Assembly (NCBI RefSeq): GCF_904849725.1
Contig: NC_058521.1
Span: 145,480,744 to 145,544,743, forward strand
DNA: 64,000 bases
Direction: 5' to 3'
DNA from: Hordeum vulgare subsp. vulgare
Lineage: Eukaryota > Streptophyta > Magnoliopsida > Poales > Poaceae
The translations under genes were made by a program, and so were the position numbers. Each line of letters begins with the position of its first letter. Within the stretch, counting starts at the first letter, position 1. Under the pieces are notes generated by a model, which saw only the letters and a program-made list of their open reading frames with translations, was not told the DNA's origin and searched no databases. Shown piece after piece: positions 20,703-34,287 of the stretch.

Positions 20703-23598
20703 ATGGCTCCACCAACTCGCCAGAATCCGGGTTGCGAGGGCGCTGATGCTCCTCCACCACCTCCTCCGCCTCCTCCTCCGTCGCCGCCTCCTCCTGCAGA
20801 GGCTTGACAAGTGGTGATGGCTGCAACAAATGCTAACACTCAGATGTTAATCTAGCTGTTGCAATATAGTACCAATCAGCAGTAGGGCAATTTCAACCAT
20901 GGTGCTCATCAATTCGCATCTTTGAATCAATTCCTGGCGAACCAGCCGAAGTCCTTCACGTCTTGTGACCAGCCGTTCGATGCTGAGGACTGGATTCGGG
21001 ACATGATCAAACACTTTGAGTGCAGCAATGTCCGTCCAGAGGACTTCGTCAAGTTTGTGACGTTTCAGCTCAAGGGGCAGGCAGCAGTTGAAGGACTCCA
21101 GGGGAGGCAGAATGATCAGTTGGGACGATTTGTGTAGAGGTTTCAGGTCTCACTATATCCCGTCTAGCTTTCTAGAAGAGATGCGTGAGAAGTTCAGACG
21201 CTTGAAGCAAGGTGGTTGCTCTGTGTACAAGTACAACGTCGAGTTCCATGAGTTGGCTCGATATGCTTTGCAGGACATTGCAGATCAGAAGAGCAATATC
21301 TATACGTTCAGAGGTGGTCTGAGAGAGGACTTGTAGCTGGCCCTTGCCTTGCACGATCCCGACGAGTTTGATAAGTTCTGTAACTTGGCTCTCAAGGCTG
21401 AGGCAACTTTGCTCAGAGTGGAGAATTCGAGGAAGCGTTTCAGATATTCCAGCTCGTCGCCCTCAACTCAGGTGGTCCAGTAGCAGCCGAAATACTGAGT
21501 GTCTCCTCCTCCTCCTCGGCAAACTCAGCAGTTCAAGCAGTCAGGTGGACGTGGTTCTTCCCACCCACCCAACCCAGCTTTCCAGCAGAGGTTTCAGCAG
21601 CAGAAGCAAGGGAATCCTCAGGTGCAATTCCGTGCGCTGTCAGATGTTACTTGTCAGAAGTATGGGCAGAAGGGTCACTACTCCAACAAGTGCACCTCTC
21701 AGCTACGTCTTTTGCCCCCTCCTCCAGGGAAGCCTCCAATCAATGCTATGGTAAAGTTCAACCCCAGGTCTGCGAGAGTCAATATGGTGAATGCAACTGA
21801 AGCAGAGAACTCCTCACACGTGATAATGGGTAATCTTTCAGTTAATGATATTCCTGCTAAGGTTTTATTTGATTATGGTGCTTCTCATTCATTCATGTCT
21901 AGACCATTTGCATGGAAGCACGATTTCTTTTCTAAGACTTTGGACAAACCTTTCCGTGTGGTCTCCCCGGGTATGTTGATGAGTTCTAATGTGGTCAATC
22001 CGGATGTCACTATCAAGATGGGTAATTATGCCTTTCTGGCTTCTCCTATTGTCCTTGGCAGCTCTGATATTGATTTGATCCTTGGAATGGATTGGTTGGC
22101 TATGAACAAGGCATCTATTGATTGTGAAGCTAAAGAGGTGAAGCTAACTCATTCTTCGGAGGACGTGATTATCTTCGCAGCGCGTGATGACACAGTCCGT
22201 CTATTTTTCTTGAATGAGAAGGGTGAGATCTCTACGGTTTCTCAAGTCTGGATGATTTGCGAGTATGAAGATGTTTTTCCGGAAGAACTGTCAGGAATGC
22301 CTCCGCACCGAGAAGTTGAGTTCGTAATTGAGCTTGAACCAGGTACTGAGCCTGTGTGTAAACGGCCGTACAAACTGGGTCCAGAAGAGCTGAAGGAGCT
22401 AAAGAAACAACTTGATGAGCAAGAGCGTCTAGGTCTGATTAGACCAAGCTCATCTCCTCGGGGTTGTGGAGTTCTTTACGTCAAGAAGAAGGATGGTATG
22501 GAACGACTCTGTGTCGATTACCGTCCATTAAATAAGAAGACGATCAAAAACAAGTATCCAGTTCCCAACATCAATGAGTTGTTTGAGCAATTGAAAGGGG
22601 CTAAGATCTTCTCGAAGCTTGATCTGAGGATGGGTTATCATCATATTCACATTCACGAAGAGGACATTCCAAAGACTGCTTTCAGAACAAGATTTGGCTC
22701 GTATGATTACACGGTGATGTCTTTCGGTCTGGCATTCTCCACCGACCTTGTGTCGGATGATGAATTATATCTTCTCCCCATTCAAGAATGAATTCGTCTT
22801 GTTGTATCTTGATGATATTATGGTCTTTTCGGAAACTAAGGAAGAGCATGAAGAACATCTCAGGCTTGTGCTTGATAAGCTAAGAGAGCATAAGTTCTAT
22901 GCTAAGTTTTCCAAATGTGATTTCTGGTTGAAGGAACTTGTGTACCTTGGGCACATCATCTCTGCCGAGGGCATCAAAGTTGTTCCATTGAAGGTGCAGG
23001 CCATTGTTGAGTGGGAACCTCCGCAAAATGTGAAGTAGCTTCGAAGCTTTCTCGGGCTTGCAAGCTATTGCAGAAGATTCGTTGAGAATTTCTCCAAGAT
23101 TGCTAAGCCTCTCTCAAGTCTTCTTCAGAAGGGTGTGAAGTATGTATGGTCTCCAGAGTGTTAGTTGTCCTTCGACACGCTCAAAGAGGAGCTTACTTCT
23201 ACTCCAGTCTTGGTTCCTCTTGATGACTCCAAACCTTCTCAAGTGTTCTGCGATGCCTCTCTTCAAGGTCTTAGCGCAGTTATGATGCAAGACAAGAAAG
23301 TGGTGGCTTATACCTCGAGGCAGTTGAAGCAAAGTGGGAAGAATTACCCCACTCATGATCTTGAGTTGGCGGCAGTGGTACATGCTCTGATGACTTGGAG
23401 ACACCTCTTGTTGGAAAGAAAGGTTGAAGTGTTCACCGATCACAAGAGTCTCAAATACAACTTCACCCAGCCTAACCTCAATCTTCGGCAAACTCGTTGG
23501 GTGGAAATGCTCCAAGATTTTAATCCGAGTGTTGAGTAAACTCTAGGCAAAGCTAATGTCGTGGCAGATGCTTTGAGCAGGAAGGCTTACTGCAATAG
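20703..23598 (+). pseudogene. Gypsy-1 gag-pol, truncated and decayed
   Basis: The start ATG matches Gypsy-3. A Pro-rich N-terminus is followed by the Gag capsid part (FDAEDWIRDM) and a knuckle reading [14 protein letters not shown], which has lost its second Cys. The protease core reads FDYGASH instead of FDSGASH. RT retains YLDDIMVFS (about 22806), and RNase H runs from 23165 to about 23590. Stops include 20805-20807 (TGA at a Trp position) and 20853-20855. There is a small deletion in gag near 21085 and a frameshift near 22735. Integrase, chromodomain and 3' LTR are absent because the Copia complex begins at 23599. Confidence 0.92.
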
Positions 23599-25004
23599 TG
23601 AAAGTGTGTTATATCGACTAGAGGGGGGTGAATAGGAGATTTTTAGAATTTCATCACTGAGTAAATTCCTTTTGAGGAAATTCCTCACTGATGACTAACT
23701 TGTAGCGAAAACAACAAAGGATCAGGAGTGCAAAGTATCACTACAATAGTTTTTCAGGGTGCAGAATATGAAAAACAGTTTGCACAGTATGCGGGCACGG
23801 AGAAAACAGATGAAGATTAACTTGCGTGAAGAATTTGGGGTTGAGGAATTTCAGAGAAAAGTCTTCAGCAAATTCTTCAAACAGTGACAGTGAAAATCAT
23901 CAACATACAATCTGAGGAATGTAAAGAGTTGAAGAAATAGAACCCGTTTCACAGTGAAGACAGTGGTTGATGACCCAGTTCCAACTGCTGTGACAGTTGT
24001 ACATTTGGTTTGGAGCGGCTTGGTATAGAAACCAAAAGACACACAGTCCCTACCGTATTCTCCTTGGGCTAAGAACACATAGTCCTCGCCCAACACTCGT
24101 GGTAAGTCTTCAGGGCAGACTTCCAAACCCGCACAAACTTGGTCACCTAGCGATCCACAATTGACTGCTGGATTGCTCTAGACCATGACGCCTAACCGTC
24201 TGGAGGATTCACATTCCTCAAAGGTAAAAGGCTTCAGTCCCACACAGGAACAACTTCTTCAGTGATGCTCAATCACTTGGTTTTCGGTTTGTGGTTTGGT
24301 GTTTGGGGTATTTCCTCACTGATGAATTACTCTCGAAAACTCTGAGGAATTTGGGTTGCTCTTCTGACAAGTGTCAGTTTCTAACAGAGGAGCCAACCGG
24401 CTAATGGTTGTGGGGGGGGGGGCTATTTATAGCCTGGGAGCATCCCGACATGATTTGACATTAATGCCCTTAAATAATATGACCATTGGTGTGGATAAGA
24501 CCAATGATGTGGCGCGAGTTGTGGTAATGGTTGGGACCCTCAACTGTGAGAGTCCTCATATCTCTCATATTCCTCACTTGAGGCTTTTAGTAGGATTAGG
24601 CTTGGGTAGAGCATCATGAGGAAAGTCATTCCGACGTGTTACTTTGACCCCCTTTAACAGTACGATGTTCCTATGACTCAAAAGTGAAGAAAATAAAACA
24701 GACATAATAAATCTTCATGCTTCAAAATCTTTAGCTTGTTTTTCTTTAGGACACACCGAATTCCTCATCTTCAATTTCTTCATGAGGAATATCAATTTCA
24801 TCGCAATTTCTTCGCGATTCAGTTCTTCAGCTTCAGACCAATTTCTTCAGCCGAAGATATACATTTTTAGGGGTCGATATTCATTGAATATTTCAAACTC
24901 CTCAGCGACCTATAGATTCTGTGTACACTCATGAACACATTAGATACTTAACCTATAAGTCTTCAAACCACCAAAATCACTAAGGGGCACTAGATTCACT
25001 TACA
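23599..25004 (-). repeat. Copia 3' LTR (minus)
   Basis: 1.41 kb, reading TGTAAGTGAATC at 25004 to ...CTTTCA at 23599 on minus. It matches the 5' LTR at 39946-41362. A TATA box (TATAAATA on minus) lies at 24431-24424. Confidence 0.88.
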
Positions 25005-25349
25005 ATCTCCCTTTTTGGTGGTTGATAACAATTAGGTTAAGTCTTCAACGGGGATAAAAATATGAAGTGTAAATACTCATTTGAGGAATTTGAAATCAAG
25101 ATTCAGAGAGACTCTCCCTGAAGATGTGCATATCTTGAGGATTTTGCTTTTCCCAGCAAATGCACATTGATGATTTATATCATGGACATCTCCCCCTGAG
25201 TCTTGTAAATCATGCATACATATGACATATAATATGAATAAATTGAGGATGCATGATGACAAATGGTATCTGACGAATTCCAGCATGCGTGCATTAATAT
25301 TTTGAGGAATAAGCATGCGAAGAAAAATGTTCAAAAGCGTCAGAGTACC
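25005..25349 (-). other. Copia 3' untranslated part and polypurine tract
   Basis: Read on minus it ends ccaccaaaaagggagat against the LTR start, a good polypurine tract, with a second purine run (agggggaga) near 25190. The plus-strand Copia begins at 25350; gtacc (25345-25349) is its left target site. Confidence 0.75.
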
Positions 25350-26505
25350 TGTAAGTGCATCTAGTGCCCCTTAGTGATTTTGGTAGTTAGAAGACTTATA
25401 GGCTAAGTATCTAATGTGTTCTTGAGTGTACACAAGATCTATAAGTCACTGAGGAGTTTGAAATATTCGATGAATATCGACCCCTAAAAATGTATATCTT
25501 CGGTTGAAGAAATTGGTCTGAAGCTGAAGAATTGAATCGCGAAGAATTTGTGATGAAATTGATATTCCTCATGAAGATATTGAAATTGAGAAATTCGGTG
25601 TGTCCTGAAGAAAATCCATGTGAAGACTTTGAAGCATGAAGATTTATCCTTTTTGTTTTATTTCTTCACACTTGAGTAATAGGAACACTGTACTGTTAAA
25701 GGGGGTCGAGGTAACACATTGGAATGAATTTCCTCATGATGCTCAACCCAAGCCTAATCCTACCAAAAGCCTCAAGTGAGGAATATGAGTGACATGAGGA
25801 CTCTCACAGTTGAGGGTCCCGACCGTTATCGATAGCCACGCCACATCATTGGTCTTATCCACACCAACAGTCATATTATTTAAGGGCATTAATGTCAAAT
25901 CATGTCGGGATGCTCCTAGGCTATAAATAGCCACCCCCAAAACCATTAGGTGGTTGGCTGCTCCGTTAGAAACTGACACTTGTCATAAGAGCAACCCATA
26001 TTCCTCAGAGTCTTCAAGAGTAATTCATCAGTGAGGAAATAGCCCAAACACCTAACCACAAACCGAGAACCAAGTGATTGAGCATCACTGAAGAAGTTGT
26101 TCCTATGTTGGACTGAAGCCTTTTACCTTTGAGGACTGTGCATCCTCTAGACGGCTAGGCGTCATGGTCTAGAGCAATCCAGAGGTCAATCGTGGATAGC
26201 CGGGTGACCAAGTTTGTGAGGGTTTGGAAGTCTGCCCTGAAGACTTACCACGAGTGTTGGGCGAGGACTGTGTGTTCTTATCCCAAGGAGAATACGGTAG
26301 GGACTGTGTGTCCCGGGACTGTGTGTCTTTTGGTTTCAATACCAAGCCACTCCAAACTAGATGTACAACTGTCACAACAGTTGGAACTAGGTCATCAACC
26401 ACTGTCTTCAGTGTGAAACGAGTTCTATTTCTTCAACTCTTTATATTCCTCAGATTGTGTGTTGATGATTTTCACTGTCACTGTTTGAAGAATTTGCTGA
26501 AGACT
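25350..26505 (+). repeat. Nested Copia 5' LTR, 3' truncated
   Basis: Matches the reverse complement of 41362 to about 40216, then jumps at AGACT (26501-26505) straight into gag. The last ~265 bp of LTR, the primer site and the first part of gag are gone. Confidence 0.85.
25922..25929 (+). promoter_or_regulatory. TATA box of nested Copia LTR
   Basis: TATAAATA in the context ggctataaatagcc is conserved in all three LTRs of this family in the window. Confidence 0.6.
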
Positions 26506-28415
26506 ACAAGATGCTTGATCCAACTGATATACTCGAAAGACTCAATACTCATGAATTCCAACAAGAAGAAAAGAGAGATTTATATGGACCAAGCTATTCT
26601 AGACCACGTGCACTGAAGGCTAAAGCAATTTCCTCAACTAAAGAAGAAGACTCGGATGATAGCATTGGTGATCCTAAAGATTTTGGACAGGAGCTTGCAA
26701 TGCTCGTGAGGAAATTCCAGAGGTCTACACGACGTGGCCAGTTTGGTAAATCTTCAAGAAGAGATATGAGGAAATCAGAATCTTCATCTGAGGACTACAA
26801 GAAAAGAACCTGCCACAAATGCAAGAAATCAGGTCACTACATTGCTGATTGTCCTCGTTGGGGAAAATTATCAAAGAAGAAGAAATACAAGGATGACAGT
26901 TCTGATGACTCGAAGAAAAAGAAGAAATCTTCAAAATCCTCCTCTTCAAAGTCCTCATCGCACAAGAAGACTAGTTTCAAAAAGGCTCGGGCACTTATTG
27001 GCAAGGAAATGGATTCCGATGCAGAATCAGAGGAATGTGATGAAGACGAGGGTTCTGATGAAGACTCAGAATTCGGACAGGCTAGTCTTGCACTTGAAAC
27101 CACATTCGTCAGCAAGTCAATCTTCAACCTTGAAGAAGATGATAACACCATCCACGCTAATGACTATGCTGATGACTTCGCTCCAACCTATTGCTTCATG
27201 GCAAAAGGTTCAAAGGTACCGAATGATGCTTCCTCCTCTGATTCAAGTGACTGTGAACCTGATGATTATAAAAAACCTAGTTACAGTAAACTTGCTATCA
27301 TTGCCACTAAACAACAAACTGCCCTCGAAAAGCTTCAGAAACTGCTAGATAGAAGCGATGATCTGTTGAATGACGAAATGAATCTTACCCAAGTCCTCAC
27401 TGATGATATGAAAAGTCTTCAGTCTAGATTTGATAATCTTCAAGATCGTCATGTTACACTCCTCGCCGAGCATGAGAAACTTTCCTATGAATTTCTTCAA
27501 AGGAAGCTTGATCTAGAGAAGTTGAGGATTTCTCATGATGATCTTCGAATGGAAAATGATTCATTACTAGCTAAACAGATCAGCGCTGCTCAAGCTGAAT
27601 TCATTCCTCCATGTCTTAAATGCATTGAACATGAAATTGCTAATTCTTCACCAGAATCATCAAATGCTTCAATTGCTACAAATTCTTCAACTGCTCCTGT
27701 AGTGTCAAATTCCTCACTTGAGGAAAACACAAATGTCACTGATGAAAATGCAGGGCTGAAGGAATTGTATGTGACAGGCATATACAAAAGTCTCAAAGGA
27801 CATCAAACCCTTTGTGATGTGCTCAAAAAGCAGATCTTGAACAGGAAATCGAGGAAAGAAGGAATTGCCTTTGAGAGAAAATTGAATGCTGATGGATCTT
27901 ATTGGAAACCTCAGCAGTATCCCAAAATCTCATGGGTTGCTGCTAGTGGGCCTCTTTTTGATCCATCCAATCTAACTGGCTTTTCATGTGAATTATCCTA
28001 TTCCTCAGATGAGTCATTTGACTCCAACTATAAACTGTTCAAAAATCAATCTGGTGAACTATTTGCTCGATATGTTGGAACTAACTTCAGGAATGGGCCT
28101 CCCGTGAGGAATATCTGGGTTCCCAAAAGTTGCCTTGAAAATCTTCGGGTGAATGTCCTCATGACACCACCGATGAAGAATTTGAACCCCAGATCAAATT
28201 CCTTAGAAGGACCAAAGTCTTCAAGAGGATCAAAATCCTCAACTGGTCAAAACTATGCTTGTACCCGTGCTAATGCTTCTAACATGCAGGGAAACTACAA
28301 GGAATATGAATATGCGTGTTATTCTTCAAATCGTTATGTTCATAAATCCTCAAACAAGTTCTCTGCATATTCATATGAATACTTCAACCCCCTACTGTTA
28401 AGAGAAGTGCATTAG
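26506..28415 (+). pseudogene. Nested Copia gag, N-terminus deleted
   Basis: A 634-residue open frame begins at an internal Met. It has a basic Lys/Ser-rich stretch, a CCHC knuckle (CHKCKKSGHYIADC), an acidic segment, then a predicted coiled-coil part rich in Leu, Lys and Glu (roughly residues 255-355). The N-terminal ~180 residues present in the minus copy are missing. The protein would coat RNA in virus-like particles. The frame ends at 28413-28415, and the homologous reading continues in another frame towards the protease. Confidence 0.85.
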
Positions 28416-28735
28416 CTTCAATGCCCCCTCTCTCATATGGTGCTCGCAGGATGATGAATGCTTTACCACCCCTTCAGATGTGGGTGGTGAAGAAATTGAA
28501 CTAATCACTTCTGCAGGTCAGGTCTCCAGATGAAAATCATCATCTAAAGAAGTTGCTGGAGACCTGAGGAAAATGCTTGATAGGATGCAAGCTAATATTG
28601 ATGAAATAGAAATATTCCACACGTCCTTATAATTCTGTTATGATGAAATTCCTATCTAATGAAATTGATATCATATTCTTCAAGTCTGAAGCATATGAGA
28701 TGGTAAGCTGTACTAATTCATCTGCAGGATGACAA

Positions 28736-31700
28736 ACCCAAGAGTACTGAGTGGGTTCTTGATAGTGGCTGCACACATCACATGATTGGTGATAAAAGCT
28801 TGCAGATGAATATGCCACTAACTCCATCACCTCTGAAGCAAATCACATATGCTGACAAAGGTAAAAGCAAGGTATTGGGACTTGCCAAAGTGGCTATTTC
28901 AAAGGATAGGCACATGGACAAAGTGATGCTTGTTGAATCCCTTGGATTTAACCTCATGTCAGTCTTGATGCTTTGTGATCTTGATATGATTGTTATCTTT
29001 GGTAGATATAGATGTGTTGTCATCATGGAATCTGACATATCCAAAGTCTTGGAAGGTGTCAGAAGAGGGGATTTGTACATTGTTGATTTCTCTATAGGTC
29101 CTCAACCAGCCACTTGCTTACTACCAAAAACCTCAGAAGGGTGGCTGTGGCATCGAAGACTCGGTCATGCAGGCACGAGGAATTTGCACATGCTTGCGAA
29201 GAAGAAGCATATCATCAGCATCGAGTCAGTCAAATTCCTCAAGGATCACCTTTGCGGTGCGTGTGAATCTGGGAAAATGACGAGATCCAAGCATCCCTCG
29301 AAGACTATCATGACCACTACTCATCCATTCGAATTGCTTCACATGGATCTATTTGGACCTACTCATTATGCCACACTAACTAATGCAACATCTTTATATG
29401 GCTTCGTCATAGTTGATGATTATTCCAGATATACATGGGTGCATATCATTCTATATAAAACTGAAGTGCAGGAAGTCTTCAAATGATTTTCTTCAAGGGC
29501 CTCAATGAACTTTGGCATCAAGATCAAACACATCAGGAGTGATAATGGAACAGAGTTCAAAAACACCGGTCTTGATAATTTTCTTGATGAACTTGGTATT
29601 TCTCACGAATTGTCTGCTCCTTATACCCCTCAACACAATGGTGTCGTCGAAAGGAAGAACGAGACTCTGGTTGAGATGGCAAGAACCATGCTTGAAGAAT
29701 ATCGGACTCCTCATCGCTTTTGGCCTGAAGCAATCAACACTGCATGCCATATCATCAACAGGGTATATCTTCACAAATTCCTCAAGAAAACCTCATATGA
29801 ACTCCTCACTAACAAGAAAGCCAATGTAAGTTATTTCAAAGTCTTGGTGCAAAATGTTGGATTAGAGATCCTCACCATAGCTCAAAATTTGCACCTAAGG
29901 CACATGAGGGTTTTATGCTCGGTTATGGAAAGGACTCGCACACCTACAGAGTCTTCAACAACTATCAAAACAAGGTTGTTGAGACTGTAGATGTGCGGTT
30001 CGATGAAACTAATGGCTCGCAAAGAGAGCAATTGCCTTCTGATCCAGATAAGCTGTCTCCTGAGGAAGCAATCAAGCTCAAAGCTACTGAAGACATTGTT
30101 CCCACTGAGGAAATTGATGAAGAAATCACTCCCATCACTGATGAAAATCAAGAAGATGCTCCTGAGGAAATTGCTCCAGAACCAATTCCTCAGCCCAGAC
30201 GAAATCCTCAACGAGCTCATCCGAGGATTGCAAATGAAGTGGAACTTGACAAAATACTCAATGACATCAACACGCGAGGTCCTCTCACTCGCTCAAAAGC
30301 TTCACACTTAGTTAACTTTTGTGGGCAATTCTCCTTTGTGTCTATCACAGAACCTTCAAAAGTTGATGAGGTTTTCCTGGAACCGGAGTGGATCCAAGCT
30401 ATGCAAGACGAACTTCTTCAATTCAAGCTGAATGACGTATGGGAGCTCGTCAAACGACCAGATCCTCGCAACCACAATATCATCGGAACCAAGTCGATTT
30501 TACGAAACAAGCAAGATGAGGATGGTCAAGTGGTGAGGAATAAGGCACGACTTGTGGCCCAAGGCTACACACATGTTGAAGGAATAGATTTCGATGAAAC
30601 TTTTACACCTGTTGCTAGACTTGAAGCTATTCGAATACTACTTGCTTATGCTAATCATCATAACATCATCTTATATCAAATGGATGTGAAAAGTGCATTC
30701 CTCAATGGTAAGCTTGAGGAAGAAGTATATGTTGCTCAGCCCCCAGGTTCCGAAGATCCAAAGAATCCAGACAAAGTCTTCAGACTCAAAAAGGAGCTCT
30801 ATGGTCCCAAGCAAGCCCCTCGGGCATGGTATGATACATTGAAGGAATTCCTCATGAAGAAAGGCTTCAAACCTGGTTCACTCGATCCAACTCTTTTCAC
30901 TAAATCCTATGTTAATGAACTATTTGTGTGCCAGATATATGTCGATGGCATCATATTTGGCTGTACCGACAAACGATACATTGATGAATTTTCTTACATG
31001 ATGAGTGAAGAATATCAGAAGTCTATGATGTGGGAGCTGAAATTCTTCTTAGGTCTTCAAATTCGTCAACAACGCAATGGAATCTTCATATCCCAGGAGA
31101 AATACCTCAAGGATGTTCTGAGGAAATTCGACATGCATGAATGCAAAGGTGCCAAGACACCAATGCCTACCAACGGCCACCTCTGCACTGACGAAAATGG
31201 TAAAGAATTCGATCAGCAGGTATATGGCTCTATGATTGGCTCTTTATTTTATTTATGTGTATCTAGGCCAGATATAATGCTTAGTGTTTGCATGTGTGCA
31301 CGTTTTCAAGAAAAACCGAAGGAATCACACCATAAGGCTGTGAAGCATATTCTTCGATACTTAGCTCACACACCAACACTAGGATTATGGTACCCCAAGG
31401 GCTCAAATCTTCATCTCGTGGGATATTCTGATTCTGACTATGCTGGTGACCGTGTGGATCGCAAGTCAACCTGTGGCACATGTCATTTCCTCGGTAGTCT
31501 GCTGGTCCTCAAAGAAGCAGAACTGCGTATCACTCTCCACTTCCGAAGCTAAGTACATTGCTGCTGGTTCATGTTGTGCTCAATTGCTATGGATGAAGCA
31601 AACCCTCAAGGACTACGACATCAACATGAAGAATGTGCCTCTCTACTGCGACAATGAGAGTGCAATCAAGATTGCATACAACCTAGTACAGCACTCGAAG

Positions 31701-31883
31701 ACCAAGCACATCCAGATTCGTCATCATTTTCTTCGGGACCATGTCCTCAAGGGAAATATCCTCATCGACCATGTGAAGACTGATGATCAACTGGCAGATA
31801 TCTTCACTAAGCCCTTGGATGAGAAAAGGTTTTGCAAGTTGCGGTGTGAGCTAAATATCTTAGAATCTTCAAATGTTTTGTAA
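28736..31883 (+). pseudogene. Nested Copia pol: protease, integrase, RT, RNase H
   Basis: Copia order is seen: protease (LDSGCTHHM near 28760), integrase (HRRLGH zinc His, CGACESGKM Cys pair, then SDNGTEF and VVERKN for the second Asp and the Glu), RT and RNase H (YCDNESAIKIAYN). Breaks are a TGA at 29484-29486, a frameshift near 29845 and another near 31497. The RT box reads YVDGIIFG, losing one catalytic Asp that the minus copy keeps. The final stop follows [10 protein letters not shown] at 31881-31883. Confidence 0.92.
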
Positions 31884-33024
31884 AAACATGCACACATCCT
31901 AACACTTACGCAAAATTGATGACTTAGATGTGCAACACATGATGAATCGATTTTCTTCAACTAATGAAGAATATCACTCTGAGTGTGAAGAAATCAACAA
32001 AGTAATTGATTCTCAGGGCCCTACGACAATTTTATGCGGCGTCTGTAATCAACATTCTTACATGGTGGGTCACGCCACCACCCAACTTGAAATTCCTCAA
32101 GTTGAATTTCTTCAAAAGGTTGATTTTCTTCAAAACAGTTGTTCTTCAAACTTGTTTTTCTTCAAAACTGAAATTCATCATAGTGACGCTTTGTCACAAA
32201 ATCCTCAAGTTATTTAAAATCTTCAAAAACACTTGATGACTTTCGTTTACCTAGGTATACTGTGATTTCAAGTCCTCAACAGCATTCACTTATAGCTATT
32301 TCTTCAATTTGATATTTCATCTAAGTGAATGTGATCGGACCCTACTTTCCCTCTATGCTACTCTCACCCAGTCTATTCAATTCTTCATATGCGTTCTACT
32401 TGAAACTTTGTTTGAAATCCTCACTACGTCCTTGTTAGCTGATGACTTTGTAACAAAATCCTCAAATCTTCAAAAATGTTTTTTTAATACACTGTAACTG
32501 AACCCCACTTTCCTCGTTCGGATAACCACGATCTCCACGATCTCCACCGATTCTCTCGTGAGCTACACGTGTCCTGCGGAGACGTAGAGACAGGGGCTAT
32601 TTGGTCTGATATTTTCGCGCCAACAGTTACCGCCTGGCTATAAATATGTCCCCATCTCCCTCGGTAAAATCTTCTTCGTTCCATCGCCCTCCTGCTACAG
32701 CAAAGCTCCAAGCCCTAGCGCCACCGCTAGAAGTCTCGACACCGGCGAAGAAGAGCTTGACTGCCTCGACTTCTCCGTCAATGAAACCACGCCGGAACCG
32801 GACCATCTTCGTCCACCGCCGCCATAGCCGTCCTCTGCTGCCGAGTTAGGGCACATTGGACTCGCACCGAAAGAGCATCTACTGCTACTACTTCTCTGTT
32901 CTTCGTGTGCGCCATCTAGGGTAAATAAAAACCCTATTTTTAGAGCCGGTTTGATCTACTATTTTACCTTTGAGATGTGAAATCTGTTTTTCCTCAAGAA
33001 TCCATCAGTTTCTTTTCCTCAAAC
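31884..33024 (+). other. Post-pol region of nested Copia
   Basis: About 1.1 kb with no known domain. It holds A/T-rich ttcttcaa words, then a GC-rich block (32500-32860) with a TATA box at 32639-32646 and a 67-codon frame (32646-32849) rich in Ser, Pro and Arg. The same block occurs in the other arm. SIRE-type elements can carry an extra frame here, but nothing in this one shows an envelope. Confidence 0.6.
32639..32646 (+). promoter_or_regulatory. TATA-like box after pol
   Basis: TATAAATA in ggctataaatatgtcc, mirrored at 33501-33508 on minus. It could start a downstream transcript. It overlaps the ATG of the small frame, so that ATG could not be in such a transcript. Confidence 0.4.
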
Positions 33025-33120
33025 AGGGTTGTACAGATTCAAAAATTTGCACAATTGAGGAATCTCGTGAAGATTTTTAGATGCTTAGTGAAATTCATCA
33101 ATAGTTGAGGAATAAGCAGT
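33025..33120. other. Palindrome centre (96-bp unpaired spacer)
   Basis: Left arm ends ...cttttcctcaaac at 33024 and right arm begins gtttgaagaaaag at 33121. The 96 bases between have no inverted partner and mark the junction where 3' ends were lost. Confidence 0.8.
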
Positions 33121-34287
33121 GTTTGAAGAAAAGAGGCTGATGGATACTTGAGGAAAAACAGATTTCATACATCTAAGGTAAAATAGTAGATCGAAACAGC
33201 TGTAAAAATAGGGTTTTTATTTACCCTATATAGCGCGCACGAAGAACAGAGAAGGAAGTAGCAGTAGATGCTCTTCGGTGCGAGTCCACTGCGCCCTAAC
33301 TCGGCAACAGAGGACAACTACGACGGCGACGGACGAAGATGGTCCGGTTCCGGCATGGTTTCGGCGACGGAGAGGTCAAGGCAGTCAAGCTTTTCCTCGC
33401 CGGCGTCGAGACTTCTAGCGGTGGCGCTAGGGCTTTTGAGCTTTGCTATAGCAGGAGGGCGATAGGACGAAGAAGATTTTACCGAAGGGAGATGAGGACA
33501 TATTTATAGCCAGGTGGTAACTATTGGCGCGAAAGTATCGGACCAAATAGCCCCTGCCTCTACGTCTCCGCAAGACACGTGTAGCCCACGACCTAAGCGG
33601 TCGAGATCGTGGTTATCCGAACGGGGAAAGTGGGGTTCAGTTATAGTGTAAAAAACATTTTTGAAGATTTGAGGATTTTGGTACAAAATCATCAGCTGAG
33701 AAGGACGCAACGAGGATTTTGAACAAAGTTTCAAGTAGAACGCATATGAAGAATTGAATAGACTGGGTGAGAGTAGCATAGAGGGAAAGTAGGGTCTGAT
33801 CACATTCACTTAGATGAAATATCAAATTGAAAAAATAGCTATAAGTGAATGCTGTTGAGGACTTTGAAAACACAGTCTATCTAGGTAAACGAAAATCATC
33901 AAGTGTTTTTGAAGATTTTGATTAACTTGAGGATTTTTTGACAAAGCATCATGATGATGAATTTCAGTTTTGAAGAAAAAAAACAAGTTTGTAGAACAAT
34001 TGTTTTGAAGAAAATCAACTTTTGAAGAAATTCAGCTTTGAAGAAATTCAACTTGAGGAATTTCAAGTTGGGTGGTGGCGTGACCCACCATATAAGAATA
34101 TCGATTTCAGACGTCGCGTACAATTGTCGTAGGGCCCTGAGAATCAATTTCTTCGTTGATTTCCTCACACTAAGAGTGATATTCTTCATTGGTTGAAGAA
34201 AATCGTTTCATCGTGTGTTGCACATCTATGTCATCAACTTTGCATAAGTGTTAGGATGTGTGCATGTTTTTACAAAACATTTGAAGA
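33121..34287 (-). other. Post-pol region of outer Copia
   Basis: Reverse complement of 31884-33024 with scattered differences, including the mirrored TATA box (33508-33501 on minus) and the GC-rich block (33240-33480). No gene is called. Confidence 0.65.

Larger units (their letters stand above)
25350..33024 (+). mobile_element. Nested Copia (plus), 3' truncated; left palindrome arm
   Basis: Begins with the LTR terminus TGTAAGTGCATC and carries LTR, gag, pol and part of the 3' region in order, ending at the palindrome centre. It has no 3' LTR. It is the reverse complement of 33121-41362 except for separate deletions in each arm. Confidence 0.85.

Noticed and set aside
32646..32849. Possible envelope-like protein after Copia pol
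   Set aside because: Only 67 codons, no signal peptide or membrane segment, and the TATA box overlaps its ATG.
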